Shown: one piece after another, positions 1-9,502 of the stretch | How positions within the stretch are numbered: the first letter of the stretch is position 1 | Layout of the letters: each line of letters starts with the position of its first letter | NCBI GenBank assembly: GCA_025992895.1 | Contig: DAJPGA010000001.1 | Span: forward strand, 2,177,001 to 2,241,000 | Origin: Veillonellaceae bacterium | Lineage (GTDB): Bacteria; Bacillota; Negativicutes; Veillonellales; Dialisteraceae | Reading direction: 5' to 3' | DNA length: 64,000 bases | Notes under the pieces: model-generated | Told to the model about the DNA's origin: nothing | Database searches by the model: none | The model's input: only the letters and a program-made list of their open reading frames with translations | Made by a program: the position numbers and the translations under genes

Positions 1-67
1 CGCGGCCTTTGCGTTTGATGATCTTGCATTTGTCGCACATCTTTTTAACGGACGGTCTGACCTTCAT
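1..67 (-). CDS. rpmJ: 50S ribosomal protein L36 (partial, 3' end outside window)
   Basis: The first 22 codons are visible and read MKVRPSVKKMCDKCKIIKRK and on, the start of L36 with its first zinc-binding CDKC pair. The stop lies beyond the left window edge. A GGAGG-type ribosome site precedes the ATG at 67. It follows infA closely, the standard infA-rpmJ order at the end of the spc operon. L36 is a small structural protein of the large subunit. Confidence 0.93.
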   Translation of the reverse strand, partial: MKVRPSVKKMCDKCKIIKRKGR

Positions 68-83
68 CTTGGTTCCTCCTTAC

Positions 84-305
84 TTACTTGTAACGATAGG
101 TAATCCTGCCGTGCTCTAAATCATAGGGCGTCAATTCCACTGTTACCTTGTCTCCGGGCAGTATACGGATGAAATTCATACGCATCTTTCCGGAAATAGT
201 AGCCAGTACAATATGGCCGCCGTTTTCCAGTTTAACACGGAACATGGCGTTTGGAAGTTTTTCTACTACTCTGCCTCCTACTTCAATAACGTCTGCCTTG
301 CTCAT
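84..305 (-). CDS. infA: Translation initiation factor IF-1
   Basis: 73 residues, the usual IF-1 length, forming a single S1/OB-fold domain. The sequence runs from [15 protein letters not shown] to a basic end RITYRYK. IF-1 binds the A site of the 30S subunit and helps select the initiator tRNA. It lies between map and rpmJ in the same direction, so it is very probably co-transcribed with the ribosomal cluster. Confidence 0.97.
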   Translation of the reverse strand: MSKADVIEVGGRVVEKLPNAMFRVKLENGGHIVLATISGKMRMNFIRILPGDKVTVELTPYDLEHGRITYRYK

Positions 306-356
306 GCGAGCCTCCTTTGGCTTATCATATGCTGTCCGCCGGTAATAATGATGGAA

Positions 357-1109
357 TCAATTACGCAGCGTAAGAATTCTCGGACCATCTTTGGTAATGG
401 TAATGGTATGTTCGATGTGTGCGGACGGAAGTCCGTCTGCGGTCACTACGCCCCATCCGTCACGCAGTGTGATGATGTCTGGGCTGCCCATGGTGATCAT
501 AGGCTCGATACAGATACACATACCTTCTTCGAGACGCGGTCCGTGTCCCGGGGTGCCGTAGTTCGGTACTTCCGGGTCTTCATGCATGCCGATGCCGATG
601 CCGTGGCCCACGTATTCACGCAGGACGCCGTATCCGTATGGCTTGACATAGCTTTCCACCGCATGTCCGATGTCGCCTACAGTATTCCCTATAACTGCCT
701 GTTTGATGCCTGCGAAAAGCGCACCTTCCGTGGCCTTAATGAGCTGGAGGTTTTTCTTGTTTGTGTGTCCTACTGGAACGGTGATACAGGAATCACCCAT
801 GTAACCATTCAATTCTACCACAAGATCGAGAGAAATAATATCACCTTTTTTTAAAATTTTTCTCGCTGATGGTATACCATGGACAACAGTATCGTTAACA
901 GAGGTGCAAAGTGTTGCCGGATATCCTTCATAGCCTTTGCAGCTCGGGATGCCGCCTCTGTCTCTGATAAATTTTTCAGCCATTTCATCAAGCTCCAACG
1001 TGCTGATTCCCGGCTTTACCTCTTTCTCAAGCATAGAGAGTGTATCCGCAGTCAGTTTCCCGGCTGCGGCAATCTTCTCTACTTCTTCCGGCGTATAAAT
1101 CGTAATCAT
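357..1109 (-). CDS. map: Methionine aminopeptidase, type I
   Basis: 250 residues. It removes the N-terminal methionine from nascent proteins using a two-metal centre. The metal ligands are recognisable in order: the Asp pair in SLDLVVELNGYMGDS, the His in YVGHGIGIGMHEDPEVPNYG, and the Glu residues in CICIEPMI and near IEHTITIT. There is no N-terminal extension, so this is the short type Ia form. Its ATG overlaps the adk stop by four bases (ATGA), indicating translational coupling in the adk-map-infA tail of the operon. Confidence 0.97.
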   Translation of the reverse strand: MITIYTPEEVEKIAAAGKLTADTLSMLEKEVKPGISTLELDEMAEKFIRDRGGIPSCKGYEGYPATLCTSVNDTVVHGIPSARKILKKGDIISLDLVVELNGYMGDSCITVPVGHTNKKNLQLIKATEGALFAGIKQAVIGNTVGDIGHAVESYVKPYGYGVLREYVGHGIGIGMHEDPEVPNYGTPGHGPRLEEGMCICIEPMITMGSPDIITLRDGWGVVTADGLPSAHIEHTITITKDGPRILTLRN

Positions 1110-1759
1110 TCGGATGCCTTCTTAAGCGCAGCCTGGACGTCGGCAAATACCTGATCCATGGACTGATCTCCGTTGATTTCGTAATAACGGCCGCTTACTT
1201 TGTAGTAATCGATCAGAGGTTTTGTGGATGTATCGTAGACTGCCAGACGTTCTCTGACGGTCACCTCATTATCATCAGCGCGCTGATACAGTTCGCCGCC
1301 GCAGTTATCGCAGACGCCTTCCTGTTTCGGCGGGCGGAATTCCTTATGGAAGGAAGCGCCGCACTGACGGCAAACAAGACGGCCGCTGACTCTCTTCACC
1401 AGGTCGTCCCTGTTGACGTTGAAGTCGAGCACTGCCGTCAGCTGAATGCCAAGGTCATGAAGGATCGCATCCAGAGCGGAAGCCTGGGCAGTGGTTCTCG
1501 GGAAGCCGTCCAGGATCCAGCCTTTTTTGCAGTCATCCTGAGCGAGTCTTTCTTTGACGATACCCACTGTTACGCTGTCCGGTACAAGGGCTCCCTTGTC
1601 CATATAGCTTTTAGCTTCTTTGCCAAGAGCCGTTCCAGATTTCACGGCAGCACGGAACATGTCGCCGGTGGAAATCTGGGGGATGCCGTATTCACGAATG
1701 AGCTTTTCCGCCTGGGTGCCTTTGCCGGCGCCTGGAGGTCCCATTAATAAGATATACAT
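1106..1759 (-). CDS. adk: Adenylate kinase with zinc-binding lid
   Basis: 217 residues. It interconverts AMP + ATP and 2 ADP in the cytosol. The P-loop GPPGAGKGT is at residues 7-15, and the AMP-binding region includes DGFPRTTAQA. The LID domain carries two Cys pairs (CRQC and CDNC), the structural zinc form typical of Gram-positive lineages. A strong AAGGAG site precedes the ATG. It sits just downstream of secY and overlaps map by four bases. Confidence 0.97.
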   Translation of the reverse strand: MYILLMGPPGAGKGTQAEKLIREYGIPQISTGDMFRAAVKSGTALGKEAKSYMDKGALVPDSVTVGIVKERLAQDDCKKGWILDGFPRTTAQASALDAILHDLGIQLTAVLDFNVNRDDLVKRVSGRLVCRQCGASFHKEFRPPKQEGVCDNCGGELYQRADDNEVTVRERLAVYDTSTKPLIDYYKVSGRYYEINGDQSMDQVFADVQAALKKASE

Positions 1760-1770
1760 ATCCCTACTCC

Positions 1771-3033
1771 TTATTTAATAAAGCCTTGATAGTTTCTTGT
1801 CACCATATAGGACTGTGCCTGTCTCATGGTATCCAGTGCAACGCCGACGATAATCAGGAGTGACGTACCACCGAAGTAGACGCCCTGAATGCCGGTGATG
1901 TTTCCGATGAAGTTCGGAAGGATAGCAATGAATGCCAGGAATACTGCACCAGTCAAGGTGATTCTGGATAATACTCTGTCAATGTAGATCATGGTCGGTT
2001 CGCCAGGACGGATGCCCGGGATGAAACCGCCATACTTCTTCATGTTATCTGCCAGTTCCTTGATATTGACCGAGATGGCCGTATAGAAGTACGTGAAGAT
2101 AAAAATCAGAATGCCATAGCAGATGGTATTAGGCCAGGTGCCCCATCCGAAGAAGTTTCCTACTGCCTGCACCCATCCGATGTGGACGAACTGTGCAAGA
2201 GTTACGGGAAGCATGAGAATCGAGGAAGCAAAGATGATCGGGATAACGCCAGCCTGATTGACCTTGAGAGGTAAATAGGTGGAGTGACCGCCGTACATTC
2301 TGCGGCCGATGACGCGCTTAGCGTACTGGATGGAGATTCTGCGCTGTCCTTCGTTGATTTCAATGACCATGAGGATCATAGCCAGAGCAATGACGAGGAA
2401 CAGGAGCAGCTGGAACGGGGAAATGGTGCCGACCTGCAGATAATCAATAACGGTGGAAATAGCCTGCGGGAAGCGGGCTACGATGCCGCAGAAGATGATC
2501 AGCGAGATGCCATTGCCGATTCCGTGTTCCGTAATTTTTTCGCCGATCCACATCAGGAGGCAGGTGCCAGCGATGAGGACGACTACAACGAATGTAAAGT
2601 ACAGCCAGCTGTTGTCAACAAGTGCATTGTTGATACGGAGGGCGTACGTCATGCCGAATGCCTGAACGGCTGCAAGGAATACAGTGAAGTATCTTGTGAC
2701 CTTCTGTATTCTCTTGTAACCTTCCTGCCCGTCTTTTCTCCACTCTTCGAGAGTAGGAATGACGGCAGTCAGGAGCTGCATGATAATGGATGAGTTGATG
2801 TACGGCGTGATACTCATGGCAAATATGGAGAATTTGCTGAGCGCGCCGCCCGAGAACAAATCCAGGAAGCCGAAGAGGTTTCCAGATGTGAACAGGCTTT
2901 CAATGACGGAAGCGTCAACTCCCGGTACCGGGATATGAACCCCGAGACGGAAGATGACGAACATCAAGAATGTGAACAGTATGCGATCTTTGAGTTCTTT
3001 GTTAGCAAAAATATTTGCGATCACAGATCCCAT
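1771..3033 (-). CDS. secY: Protein translocase subunit SecY
   Basis: 420 residues with about ten membrane segments, forming the core pore of the Sec translocon in the inner membrane. Family hallmarks include the plug-side region near GVDASVIESLF and the cytosolic loop with YAKRVIGRRMYGG. It starts one base after the rplO stop, so coupling is likely, and is followed by adk, the standard spc-operon order. Confidence 0.97.
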   Translation of the reverse strand: MGSVIANIFANKELKDRILFTFLMFVIFRLGVHIPVPGVDASVIESLFTSGNLFGFLDLFSGGALSKFSIFAMSITPYINSSIIMQLLTAVIPTLEEWRKDGQEGYKRIQKVTRYFTVFLAAVQAFGMTYALRINNALVDNSWLYFTFVVVVLIAGTCLLMWIGEKITEHGIGNGISLIIFCGIVARFPQAISTVIDYLQVGTISPFQLLLFLVIALAMILMVIEINEGQRRISIQYAKRVIGRRMYGGHSTYLPLKVNQAGVIPIIFASSILMLPVTLAQFVHIGWVQAVGNFFGWGTWPNTICYGILIFIFTYFYTAISVNIKELADNMKKYGGFIPGIRPGEPTMIYIDRVLSRITLTGAVFLAFIAILPNFIGNITGIQGVYFGGTSLLIIVGVALDTMRQAQSYMVTRNYQGFIK

Positions 3034-3034
3034 A

Positions 3035-3475
3035 TCAGATCACCTCTACTTTTCCACCTGCTGCTTCGATTTTCTGCTGAGCGCCCTTAGTGAATCCCTG
3101 AGCTCTAACGGTCAGAGCTTTTGTGAGTTCACCGTTTCCCAGAATACGTACACCATCGAGAACGTTTTTCAGAATACCTGCTTCAACGAGAGCAGCCGGA
3201 TCAACAACAGCGTTGTCATCGAAACGATTGAGCGTTTCTACATTGACTACAGCATATTCTTTTGCAAGGACATTTTTAAAGCCGCGTTTCGGGAGACGGC
3301 GATACAGTGGAAGCTGGCCGCCTTCAAATCCCGGACGTGTGCCGCCGCCGGTTCTAGCGTGCTGACCCTTGGTACCACGGGTAGCTGTTTTGCCCATTCC
3401 GCTTCCCAGGCCACGGCCTACGCGGCGGCGAGCAGAAGTAGAACCTTCTGCAGGTTTCAGTTCATGCAGTTTCAT
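3035..3475 (-). CDS. rplO: 50S ribosomal protein L15
   Basis: 146 residues. The N-terminus is Gly/Arg-rich ([19 protein letters not shown]), the flexible rRNA-threading tail of L15, and it ends in a compact domain with [10 protein letters not shown] structural protein of the 50S subunit, placed between rpmD and secY as in other bacteria. Confidence 0.97.
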   Translation of the reverse strand: MKLHELKPAEGSTSARRRVGRGLGSGMGKTATRGTKGQHARTGGGTRPGFEGGQLPLYRRLPKRGFKNVLAKEYAVVNVETLNRFDDNAVVDPAALVEAGILKNVLDGVRILGNGELTKALTVRAQGFTKGAQQKIEAAGGKVEVI

Positions 3476-3494
3476 TAGCGCACCTCCTTCTCAA

Positions 3495-3677
3495 TTATTC
3501 TGCAATTTCTTTGCAGTCTACAAGATGACGGACAGAATGAATCATGCCCTTAATCTGCGGGGTAAGTTCTTTTTCTACGGAGGAGTGGGTCTTATGAAGT
3601 CCCAGCGCCTTAATAGTAGCGATATGTTCCGGTCTGGAGCCAATCACGCTTTTCTTCAGAGTAACAATAACTTTCAT
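3495..3677 (-). CDS. rpmD: 50S ribosomal protein L30
   Basis: 60 residues, the full length for bacterial L30. The motif KVIVTLKKSVIGSRPEHIAT and the later HSSVEKELTPQIKGMI match the family. It lies between rpsE and rplO with short spacers on both sides, consistent with one transcript. Confidence 0.97.
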   Translation of the reverse strand: MKVIVTLKKSVIGSRPEHIATIKALGLHKTHSSVEKELTPQIKGMIHSVRHLVDCKEIAE

Positions 3678-3688
3678 GAGGGGCCCCC

Positions 3689-4189
3689 TTAGTTATAAAT
3701 TTCGTCCAGGCTCTTGCCGCGGAGGGCTGCAACAGTCTCTGCATTTTCGAGCTTGGAGAGACCGTCCAGGGTTGCTCTTACCATGTTGATCGGGTTAGAG
3801 GAACCGAGAGACTTGGTCAGAATGTTTCTGATGCCTGCCATAGCGAGTACGGCACGAACCGGGCCGCCTGCCTTGACGCCGGTACCTTCAGCAGCCGGTT
3901 TCATGACAACTTTGCCAGCGCCATAAACGCCGAGCATCGGATGGGGGATTGTGCCGTTCTTCAGAGCGACAGTGATCATGTTCTTTTTGGCATCTTCGAC
4001 GCCTTTACGAATCGCTTCAGGAACTTCAGCTGCTTTGCCGAGGCCTGCACCGACCTTACCTTTGCCATCGCCGACTACGACAACAGCTGCAAAGGAAAAA
4101 CGACGGCCGCCTTTAACGACTTTAGCAACGCGGTTGATGAAAACAACGTTTTCCTGTAAGTCGGATTCCTGTTTTTCAAATCTTGGCAT
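3689..4189 (-). CDS. rpsE: 30S ribosomal protein S5
   Basis: 166 residues. The N-terminal double-stranded-RNA-binding domain contains [19 protein letters not shown], and the C-terminal domain has [21 protein letters not shown]5 takes part in decoding fidelity and mRNA helicase activity at the entry tunnel. It follows rplR in the operon. Confidence 0.97.
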   Translation of the reverse strand: MPRFEKQESDLQENVVFINRVAKVVKGGRRFSFAAVVVVGDGKGKVGAGLGKAAEVPEAIRKGVEDAKKNMITVALKNGTIPHPMLGVYGAGKVVMKPAAEGTGVKAGGPVRAVLAMAGIRNILTKSLGSSNPINMVRATLDGLSKLENAETVAALRGKSLDEIYN

Positions 4190-4207
4190 GTGTCTTCTCC
4201 TTCTACC

Positions 4208-4573
4208 TTAAAATTTCAATCCGGCTTCACGAGCGCCTTCAGCCAAAGCCTGGACTCTTCCGTGATAGATATAACCGCCGCGGTCGAACACGACTGTTTC
4301 AATTCCTTTTTCAAGAGCTCTCTTGCCGACGAGAATGCCTACAGCCTTAGCTGCATCAACGTTGCCGCCGTATGGGAATTCAGCCTTGATTTCCTTATCT
4401 AAGGTATTAGCCGATACGAGTGTTACGCCAGCTTCATCATCAATGACCTGTGCATAGATGTTTCCGAGGGAACGGAATACATTAAGACGCGGGCAAGCTG
4501 CAGTACCGGAGATTTTCTTACGAAGACGCAGATGGCGGCGGATAACCGCATTTCTGGTTGCATTTTTACGCAT
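4208..4573 (-). CDS. rplR: 50S ribosomal protein L18
   Basis: 121 residues. The basic N-terminus with [19 protein letters not shown] and the C-terminal [20 protein letters not shown] are L18 signatures. L18 binds 5S rRNA. Located between rplF and rpsE, in standard order. Confidence 0.97.
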   Translation of the reverse strand: MRKNATRNAVIRRHLRLRKKISGTAACPRLNVFRSLGNIYAQVIDDEAGVTLVSANTLDKEIKAEFPYGGNVDAAKAVGILVGKRALEKGIETVVFDRGGYIYHGRVQALAEGAREAGLKF

Positions 4574-4591
4574 ATTTTTTTACCTCCTGTC

Positions 4592-5134
4592 TTACTTTGT
4601 TGCGCCGGTCTTACCAGCCTTACGGCGTACGTATTCACCGGAATAACGGATACCCTTGCCTTTGTAAGGTTCAGGCTGTCTCCAGCCGCGGATTTCAGCC
4701 GCAACCTGGCCAACCTTTTCCTTATCGCAGCCAGATACCACGATAACAACAGAAGACGGGGTTGTAATTGTAATGCCTTCCGGCGGGGTTACGATAACCG
4801 GATGGGAGAAGCCCAGAGCCAGTTTCAGGTTTGTTCCCTGCATCTGTGCATTGTAGCCGACGCCCTGGATTTCCAGTTTCTTGGAGAATCCTTCGGTTAC
4901 GCCGAGAATCATGTTGTGCAGCAGTGTACGGTTCAGACCGTGCAGGGAGCGGTTTCTGATTTCATCATTCGGACGGGAAACGATGATTTCGTTGCCTTCA
5001 ATTTTGAAATCGATTTCTTCATTCATTTTACGGGTTAATGTGCCCTTCGGACCTTTTACGGTGACGGTATGGCCATCAAACTTGACTTCCACACCTGCCG
5101 GAACCGTAATAGGTTTTTTGCCAATACGTGACAT
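4592..5134 (-). CDS. rplF: 50S ribosomal protein L6
   Basis: 180 residues, starting MSRIGKKPITVPAGVEV, with two similar alpha/beta domains and the C-terminal motif PEPYKGKGIRYSGEYVRRK. L6 sits near the sarcin-ricin loop of the 50S subunit. The neighbours are rpsH upstream and rplR downstream. Confidence 0.97.
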   Translation of the reverse strand: MSRIGKKPITVPAGVEVKFDGHTVTVKGPKGTLTRKMNEEIDFKIEGNEIIVSRPNDEIRNRSLHGLNRTLLHNMILGVTEGFSKKLEIQGVGYNAQMQGTNLKLALGFSHPVIVTPPEGITITTPSSVVIVVSGCDKEKVGQVAAEIRGWRQPEPYKGKGIRYSGEYVRRKAGKTGATK

Positions 5135-5151
5135 ATTATTCCTCCTACGGA

Positions 5152-5550
5152 TTACCAGACAAACGCAAGAACTTCGCCGCCGAGGCCAGCTTTACGAGCT
5201 GCTTTGTCGGTCATGACGCCCTTGGATGTGGAAATAATTGCGATTCCGAGACCGCCGAGAACCTTCGGCAGTTCTTCCTTGTTTGCATATACTCTCAGAC
5301 CAGGTTTGGAAATTCTCTTCAGGCCTTTGATAACCTTTTCACGGTTTGCACCGTATTTCAGAGAAACGCGCAGTGTCGGATGGTTTTCCACTTCAACCTG
5401 TTCTACGTTCTTTACAAAGCCTTCATCTTTTAAAATTGTAAGCACAGCTGCCTTCATTTTAGAAGCAGGCATATCTACCGTTGCATGATATGCATCGTTC
5501 GCATTACGAATACGGGTAAGCATATCCGCAATTGGATCGGTTGTTACCAT
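5152..5550 (-). CDS. rpsH: 30S ribosomal protein S8
   Basis: 132 residues, [18 protein letters not shown] at the start and [20 protein letters not shown] near the end, both diagnostic. S8 binds helix 21 of 16S rRNA early in assembly. In E. coli S8 represses the spc operon by binding its own mRNA; I did not identify an equivalent site here. Confidence 0.97.
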   Translation of the reverse strand: MVTTDPIADMLTRIRNANDAYHATVDMPASKMKAAVLTILKDEGFVKNVEQVEVENHPTLRVSLKYGANREKVIKGLKRISKPGLRVYANKEELPKVLGGLGIAIISTSKGVMTDKAARKAGLGGEVLAFVW

Positions 5551-5572
5551 TGTTTAATCCTCCTCCCGAAAT

Positions 5573-5842
5573 TTACCAGCTGGCTTTCTTAATGCCCGGA
5601 ATTTCTCCGCGGTAAGCCAAATCACGGAACTGGTTGCGGCAAATTCCGAATTTACGCATAAAGCCGTGGGGACGGCCGGTCAGTTTGCAGCGATTGTGCA
5701 GACGCGTTGGGGAAGCATTGCGCGGAAGCTTGCTAAGAGCTTCCCAGTCGCCAGCTTCTTTCAGTGCCTGACGTTTGGCTGCGTATTTCTGAACTGCGAG
5801 TTCTCTTTTCTTCTCGCGTTCCAACATAGACTTCTTTGCCAT
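5573..5842 (-). CDS. rpsN: 30S ribosomal protein S14, long zinc-independent type
   Basis: 89 residues. It lacks the CxxC...CxxC ribbon of the 61-residue zinc form that many Firmicutes carry at this position. Instead it is the long C-minus form, with [20 protein letters not shown] and a C-terminal [10 protein letters not shown]. In Bacillus the C-minus paralogue is a zinc-starvation backup encoded elsewhere; here it is in the operon between rplE and rpsH, as in Gram-negative bacteria. Function as S14 is not in doubt. Confidence 0.96.
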   Translation of the reverse strand: MAKKSMLEREKKRELAVQKYAAKRQALKEAGDWEALSKLPRNASPTRLHNRCKLTGRPHGFMRKFGICRNQFRDLAYRGEIPGIKKASW

Positions 5843-5855
5843 ATTGTCCTCCTGC

Positions 5856-6395
5856 TTATTTCTTGAACGGCATGCCGAACTGCTTCAGAAGTTCACGAGC
5901 TTCTTCATCAGTCTTAGCCGTGGTTACTACAATGATATCCATTCCGCGGATACGGTCGATTTTTTCGTAATCAACTTCCGGGAAAATCAGCTGTTCTTTA
6001 ACGCCGAAAGCATAGTTTCCGCGTCCGTCGAAGCTGGTGTCGCTGATGCCGCGGAAGTCACGTACGCGCGGAAGAGCGATGTTGATCAGACGATCAAGGA
6101 ATTCATACATCTTTTCCCCGCGAAGGGTAACTTTGCAGCCCAGGGGCATACCTTCACGGATTTTCCATGCAGCCAGGGACTTGTGAGCTTTGCAGATCAT
6201 CGGACGCTGGCCGGTAATTGCTGCCAGGTCGTTTGCTGCTGCGTCTACAGCCTTGCTGTTTTCAGTAGCTTCGCCTACACCGATGTTGATGACAATCTTT
6301 TCCAGTTTCGGAATTTCCATGCCATTCTTGTAGCCGAACTTTTCACGCAGGGAATCTCTGACCTGCTCAGTATAAAAATCATGTAATCTGGACAC
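5856..6395 (-). CDS. rplE: 50S ribosomal protein L5
   Basis: 179 residues. Family motifs include [30 protein letters not shown] and the C-terminal [11 protein letters not shown]5 binds 5S rRNA and contacts P-site tRNA and S13. It is placed between rplX and rpsN. Confidence 0.97.
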   Translation of the reverse strand: MSRLHDFYTEQVRDSLREKFGYKNGMEIPKLEKIVINIGVGEATENSKAVDAAANDLAAITGQRPMICKAHKSLAAWKIREGMPLGCKVTLRGEKMYEFLDRLINIALPRVRDFRGISDTSFDGRGNYAFGVKEQLIFPEVDYEKIDRIRGMDIIVVTTAKTDEEARELLKQFGMPFKK

Positions 6396-6414
6396 TTGTT
6401 ATCCTCCTTCCCGC

Positions 6415-6744
6415 TTAAGCCTTGTCAATAATAGCGCCGCTCTTTACAGCTGCTCTGACGAAAGTTCCGTCATTCTGCTGAACTTTCTTTACGCGGGTCG
6501 GTTTCTTTGTTTCCGGATCCAGAAGCATAACTTTGGAAGCGTAAATCGGAGCTTCTTTTTCAATAATTCCGCCCTTTGGATTAGCCTGGGTCGGTTTTGT
6601 GTGTCTTTTGATCATGTTGATGCCTTCGACAACAACACGACCGTCTTTCGGCATAGCAGCTTTGATCTTGCCCTGCTTGCCTTTATCTTTGCCGGAGATT
6701 ACTACTACGGTATCGCCGGTCTTCACATGCAGTTTCTGACTCAT
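6415..6744 (-). CDS. rplX: 50S ribosomal protein L24
   Basis: 109 residues with an N-terminal KOW motif ([18 protein letters not shown]). L24 initiates 50S assembly at the exit tunnel. Located between rplN and rplE with short spacers. Confidence 0.97.
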   Translation of the reverse strand: MSQKLHVKTGDTVVVISGKDKGKQGKIKAAMPKDGRVVVEGINMIKRHTKPTQANPKGGIIEKEAPIYASKVMLLDPETKKPTRVKKVQQNDGTFVRAAVKSGAIIDKA

Positions 6745-6759
6745 ACTTTGCCTCCCCTA

Positions 6760-7128
6760 TTAGAGCACTTCGGGAGCGAGGGAAACGATCTTCATGAAAT
6801 CTTTTTCACGGAGTTCTCTTGCTACCGGTCCAAAAATACGTGTTCCTACCGGGCTCTTGTCGTCTTTAATAATAACAACTGCGTTTTCATCGAAACGAAT
6901 GTGGGAACCATCTTTGCGGCTTACGCCGTTAACGGAACGAACCACAACAGCTTTAACTACCTGGCCCTTCTTAACAACGCCGCCGGGGGTTGCATCTTTG
7001 ACCGTACAAACTACAATATCGCCGATATTGCCGCTTTTACGGAAGGAACCGCCCAGGACTTTAATAACCAGGACGTTCTTAGCACCGGTATTATCCGCAA
7101 CGTTGAGTCTGCTTTCCTGCTGAATCAT
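6760..7128 (-). CDS. rplN: 50S ribosomal protein L14
   Basis: 122 residues, starting [18 protein letters not shown], the L14 signature, and ending [12 protein letters not shown]14 sits at the inter-subunit face. It lies between rpsQ and rplX. Confidence 0.98.
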   Translation of the reverse strand: MIQQESRLNVADNTGAKNVLVIKVLGGSFRKSGNIGDIVVCTVKDATPGGVVKKGQVVKAVVVRSVNGVSRKDGSHIRFDENAVVIIKDDKSPVGTRIFGPVARELREKDFMKIVSLAPEVL

Positions 7129-7160
7129 CGTGCCTTTCCTCCTATATTCAACTTTCTATA

Positions 7161-7421
7161 TTAGTTCTGACGGGCAACGATCTTCTCAACTCTCCAACGC
7201 TTGTCATGGGACAGCGGGCGGGTTTCGACGATGCGTACGGTGTCACCGACACGGCATTCGTTGTTTTCGTCATGCGCTTTGAACTTTGTTGTGGTATTAA
7301 TAGATTTTTTGTACAGCTTATGGGGAACTTTACGTTCTACAGCAACGACGACAGTTTTGTCCATCTTATCGCTGACAACAATTCCCTGGCGCACTTTGCG
7401 CAACTTTCTTTCTTCTGCCAC
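7161..7421 (-). CDS. rpsQ: 30S ribosomal protein S17
   Basis: 86 residues. The OB-fold core includes [19 protein letters not shown] and the later [19 protein letters not shown]17 is a primary 16S rRNA-binding protein. Flanked by rpmC and rplN. Confidence 0.97.
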   Translation of the reverse strand: MAEERKLRKVRQGIVVSDKMDKTVVVAVERKVPHKLYKKSINTTTKFKAHDENNECRVGDTVRIVETRPLSHDKRWRVEKIVARQN

Positions 7422-7448
7422 GTTGAGATCCTCCTTTTGGATTAACTG

Positions 7449-7655
7449 TTATGCCTTCTTGGCAGCCTTCAGCTCTTCTTCGCGCTGAACAGTCTTGATT
7501 CTAGCGATGGTTTTCTTCACTTCGTGAATACGCATCGGATTTTCGAGCTGTCCTGTAGCGAGCTGAAAACGGAGGTTAAACAGTTCTTCCTTTAAGCCGG
7601 CAACCTTTTCATTCATTTCGGCAGTGCTCAGGTTACGAATTTCATTGACCTTCAT
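7449..7655 (-). CDS. rpmC: 50S ribosomal protein L29
   Basis: 68 residues from the chosen ATG ([10 protein letters not shown]). A GTG three codons upstream is also in frame, but an AGGTGA ribosome site lies five bases before the ATG, so the ATG is preferred. That start also leaves one base after the rplP stop. L29 is a helical protein near the polypeptide exit tunnel. Confidence 0.95.
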   Translation of the reverse strand: MKVNEIRNLSTAEMNEKVAGLKEELFNLRFQLATGQLENPMRIHEVKKTIARIKTVQREEELKAAKKA

Positions 7656-7656
7656 T

Positions 7657-8082
7657 TTATTCACCTGCCACTTCTTGACCTTTAACTACAAATTTTGTCT
7701 TGATCGGCAGTTTGTGGCTTGCAAGGTGCATTGCTTCCTTTGCAGCTTCCACCGGGATGCCGCCCATTTCGAACATAACGCGGCCAGGTCTTACGACTGC
7801 CACCCAGTATTCTACGGCGCCTTTACCGGAACCCTGACGGGTGCCGATCGGCTTAGCGGTTACTGGTTTGTCCGGGAAAATCTTGATCCATACTTTGCCG
7901 CCGCGCTTTGTGTAACGGGTCATGGCAATACGTGCTGCTTCAATCTGGCGGCTTGTGATCCAGGACGGTTCAGTTGCTACCAGGCCGAATTCACCGTAAG
8001 TAACGGTGTTGCCGCGATGTTCCTTGCCTTTCATACGGCCGCGGAACTGCTTGCGATATTTAGTACGCTTCGGAATTAACAT
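7657..8082 (-). CDS. rplP: 50S ribosomal protein L16
   Basis: 141 residues, [19 protein letters not shown] at the start and the conserved [21 protein letters not shown]16 organises the A site and peptidyl-transferase centre. Its ATG overlaps the rpsC stop by one base (TGATG), indicating translational coupling. Confidence 0.98.
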   Translation of the reverse strand: MLIPKRTKYRKQFRGRMKGKEHRGNTVTYGEFGLVATEPSWITSRQIEAARIAMTRYTKRGGKVWIKIFPDKPVTAKPIGTRQGSGKGAVEYWVAVVRPGRVMFEMGGIPVEAAKEAMHLASHKLPIKTKFVVKGQEVAGE

Positions 8083-8846
8083 CAGGAATCACTCCTTTCA
8101 GAGTTTTTCGGTCTGCGGTCTCTGCGATCACCACGACGGCCGCCTCTTCTGTTGCCTTCATGGCGGTTGTTGCCGCGGTCTTTATTGGTACGAACGTTTT
8201 CGTTTTCTTCAACGACTTCGCCAGGAGCGAGTTCGCCTTTGTAGATCCAGACTTTGATGCCGATTGCACCATAGGTGGTGTGAGCGGTTGTTACGCCGTA
8301 ATCAATGTTGGCTCTCAGAGTCTGAAGCGGAATGGAACCTTCACGGTAGCTTTCGGAACGAGCGATTTCTGCGCCGCCGAGACGACCGGAAACGGTTACC
8401 TTGATACCCTTAGCGCCTGCACGCATGGTTCTGCCAACTGCCTGTTTAACAGCGCGGCGGAAGCCGATACGTCTTTCAAGCTGGGAAGCGATGTTTTCGC
8501 CAACCAGGATAGCGCTCATATCTACGGATCTGATTTCGAGGATATCGATATCGACATCTTTGTCGGTTACAACAGCGAGGGCTTTCTTAATGTCCTCAAT
8601 ACCTGTGCCGCCGCGGCCGATTACCATACCCGGTTTAGCTGTGTAAATAGCAATCTTAACGCGATTGCCTACGCGTTTAATGCCAATCTTGGAGATTCCT
8701 GCAGCAAACAGGTGCTTCTTTAAAAACTGGCGGATTTTGGCATCTTCCACAAGCAGTGCAGCATAATCTTTTTCTGCAAACCATTTGGAATCCCAGTCAT
8801 CGATCACGCCTACACGCATTCCATGCGGATTAACTTTCTGACCCAA
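8082..8846 (-). CDS. rpsC: 30S ribosomal protein S3 with basic C-terminal tail
   Basis: 254 residues, starting [15 protein letters not shown]. It has the KH domain with [14 protein letters not shown] and the C-terminal domain with [21 protein letters not shown]. After about residue 212 a low-complexity Arg/Gly/Asn-rich tail of some 40 residues follows ([14 protein letters not shown]), longer than in S3 proteins of about 210-235 residues. S3 forms part of the mRNA entry site and helicase. Confidence 0.97.
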   Translation of the reverse strand: MGQKVNPHGMRVGVIDDWDSKWFAEKDYAALLVEDAKIRQFLKKHLFAAGISKIGIKRVGNRVKIAIYTAKPGMVIGRGGTGIEDIKKALAVVTDKDVDIDILEIRSVDMSAILVGENIASQLERRIGFRRAVKQAVGRTMRAGAKGIKVTVSGRLGGAEIARSESYREGSIPLQTLRANIDYGVTTAHTTYGAIGIKVWIYKGELAPGEVVEENENVRTNKDRGNNRHEGNRRGGRRGDRRDRRPKNSERSDS

Positions 8847-8864
8847 AACGTTTCCCTCCTTCGA

Positions 8865-9200
8865 CTATTCTTTTTCAGAAACTTTTACCGTCAGTGTACT
8901 GGTACGTTTCATAATCCCGAAAGCCTGTCCACGGGAGCGTGGATGCACTCTCTTCATAATCGGGCCTGCATCTACAAAAATTGTGGAGATGTAGAGATTA
9001 TCAATGTTCATGTTGTTGTTGTTTTCTGCATTTGCCATAGCGCTTCTCAGGCATTTTTCAATGATCTTAGAAGCAGCTTTTGGAGTGTTGTGCAGAATAG
9101 AAATGGCTTCTCCCGCTTTCTTGCCGCGGATAAGGTTGGCTACGATGCGAACCTTACGGGGAGAAATACGGATATTTCTAGATATTGCCTGAACTTCCAT
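8865..9200 (-). CDS. rplV: 50S ribosomal protein L22
   Basis: 111 residues. Conserved features are RISPRKVRIVANLIRGK near the start and PRSRGQAFGIMKRTSTLTV in the hairpin and end that line the exit tunnel. Located between rpsS and rpsC. Confidence 0.97.
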   Translation of the reverse strand: MEVQAISRNIRISPRKVRIVANLIRGKKAGEAISILHNTPKAASKIIEKCLRSAMANAENNNNMNIDNLYISTIFVDAGPIMKRVHPRSRGQAFGIMKRTSTLTVKVSEKE

Positions 9201-9212
9201 TTGTTTCCTCCC

Positions 9213-9485
9213 TTATTTCGCCTTATCGGTCTTGTTATGGCCTTTGAAAGTACGGGTCGGAGCGAATTCGCCAAGCTTATGGCCGACCATATCTTCAGTG
9301 ATGTAAACCGGTACGTGCTTTCTGCCGTCGTGAACAGCGATTGTGTGTCCAACGAAGCTCGGCAGGATTGTAGATGCACGGGACCAGGTCTTGATGATTT
9401 TCTGTTCTTTAGTCTCGTTCAGCGCGTTGATCTTCTTTTCCAGAGAGAAAGCGACGAACGGGCCTTTTTTAACGGATCTGGACAA
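9213..9485 (-). CDS. rpsS: 30S ribosomal protein S19
   Basis: 90 residues, starting [11 protein letters not shown], with [19 protein letters not shown] and [10 protein letters not shown], the S19 signature. S19 pairs with S13 in the 30S head. Located between rplB and rplV. Confidence 0.98.
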   Translation of the reverse strand: MSRSVKKGPFVAFSLEKKINALNETKEQKIIKTWSRASTILPSFVGHTIAVHDGRKHVPVYITEDMVGHKLGEFAPTRTFKGHNKTDKAK

Positions 9486-9502
9486 TTTTACTCCTCCTTA
9501 TC

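Noticed and set aside
213..854. 213-codon plus-strand frame opposite infA and map
   Set aside because: Antisense shadow of real genes with no family features; the same holds for other long plus-strand frames opposite the ribosomal, lon, clpX and tig genes.
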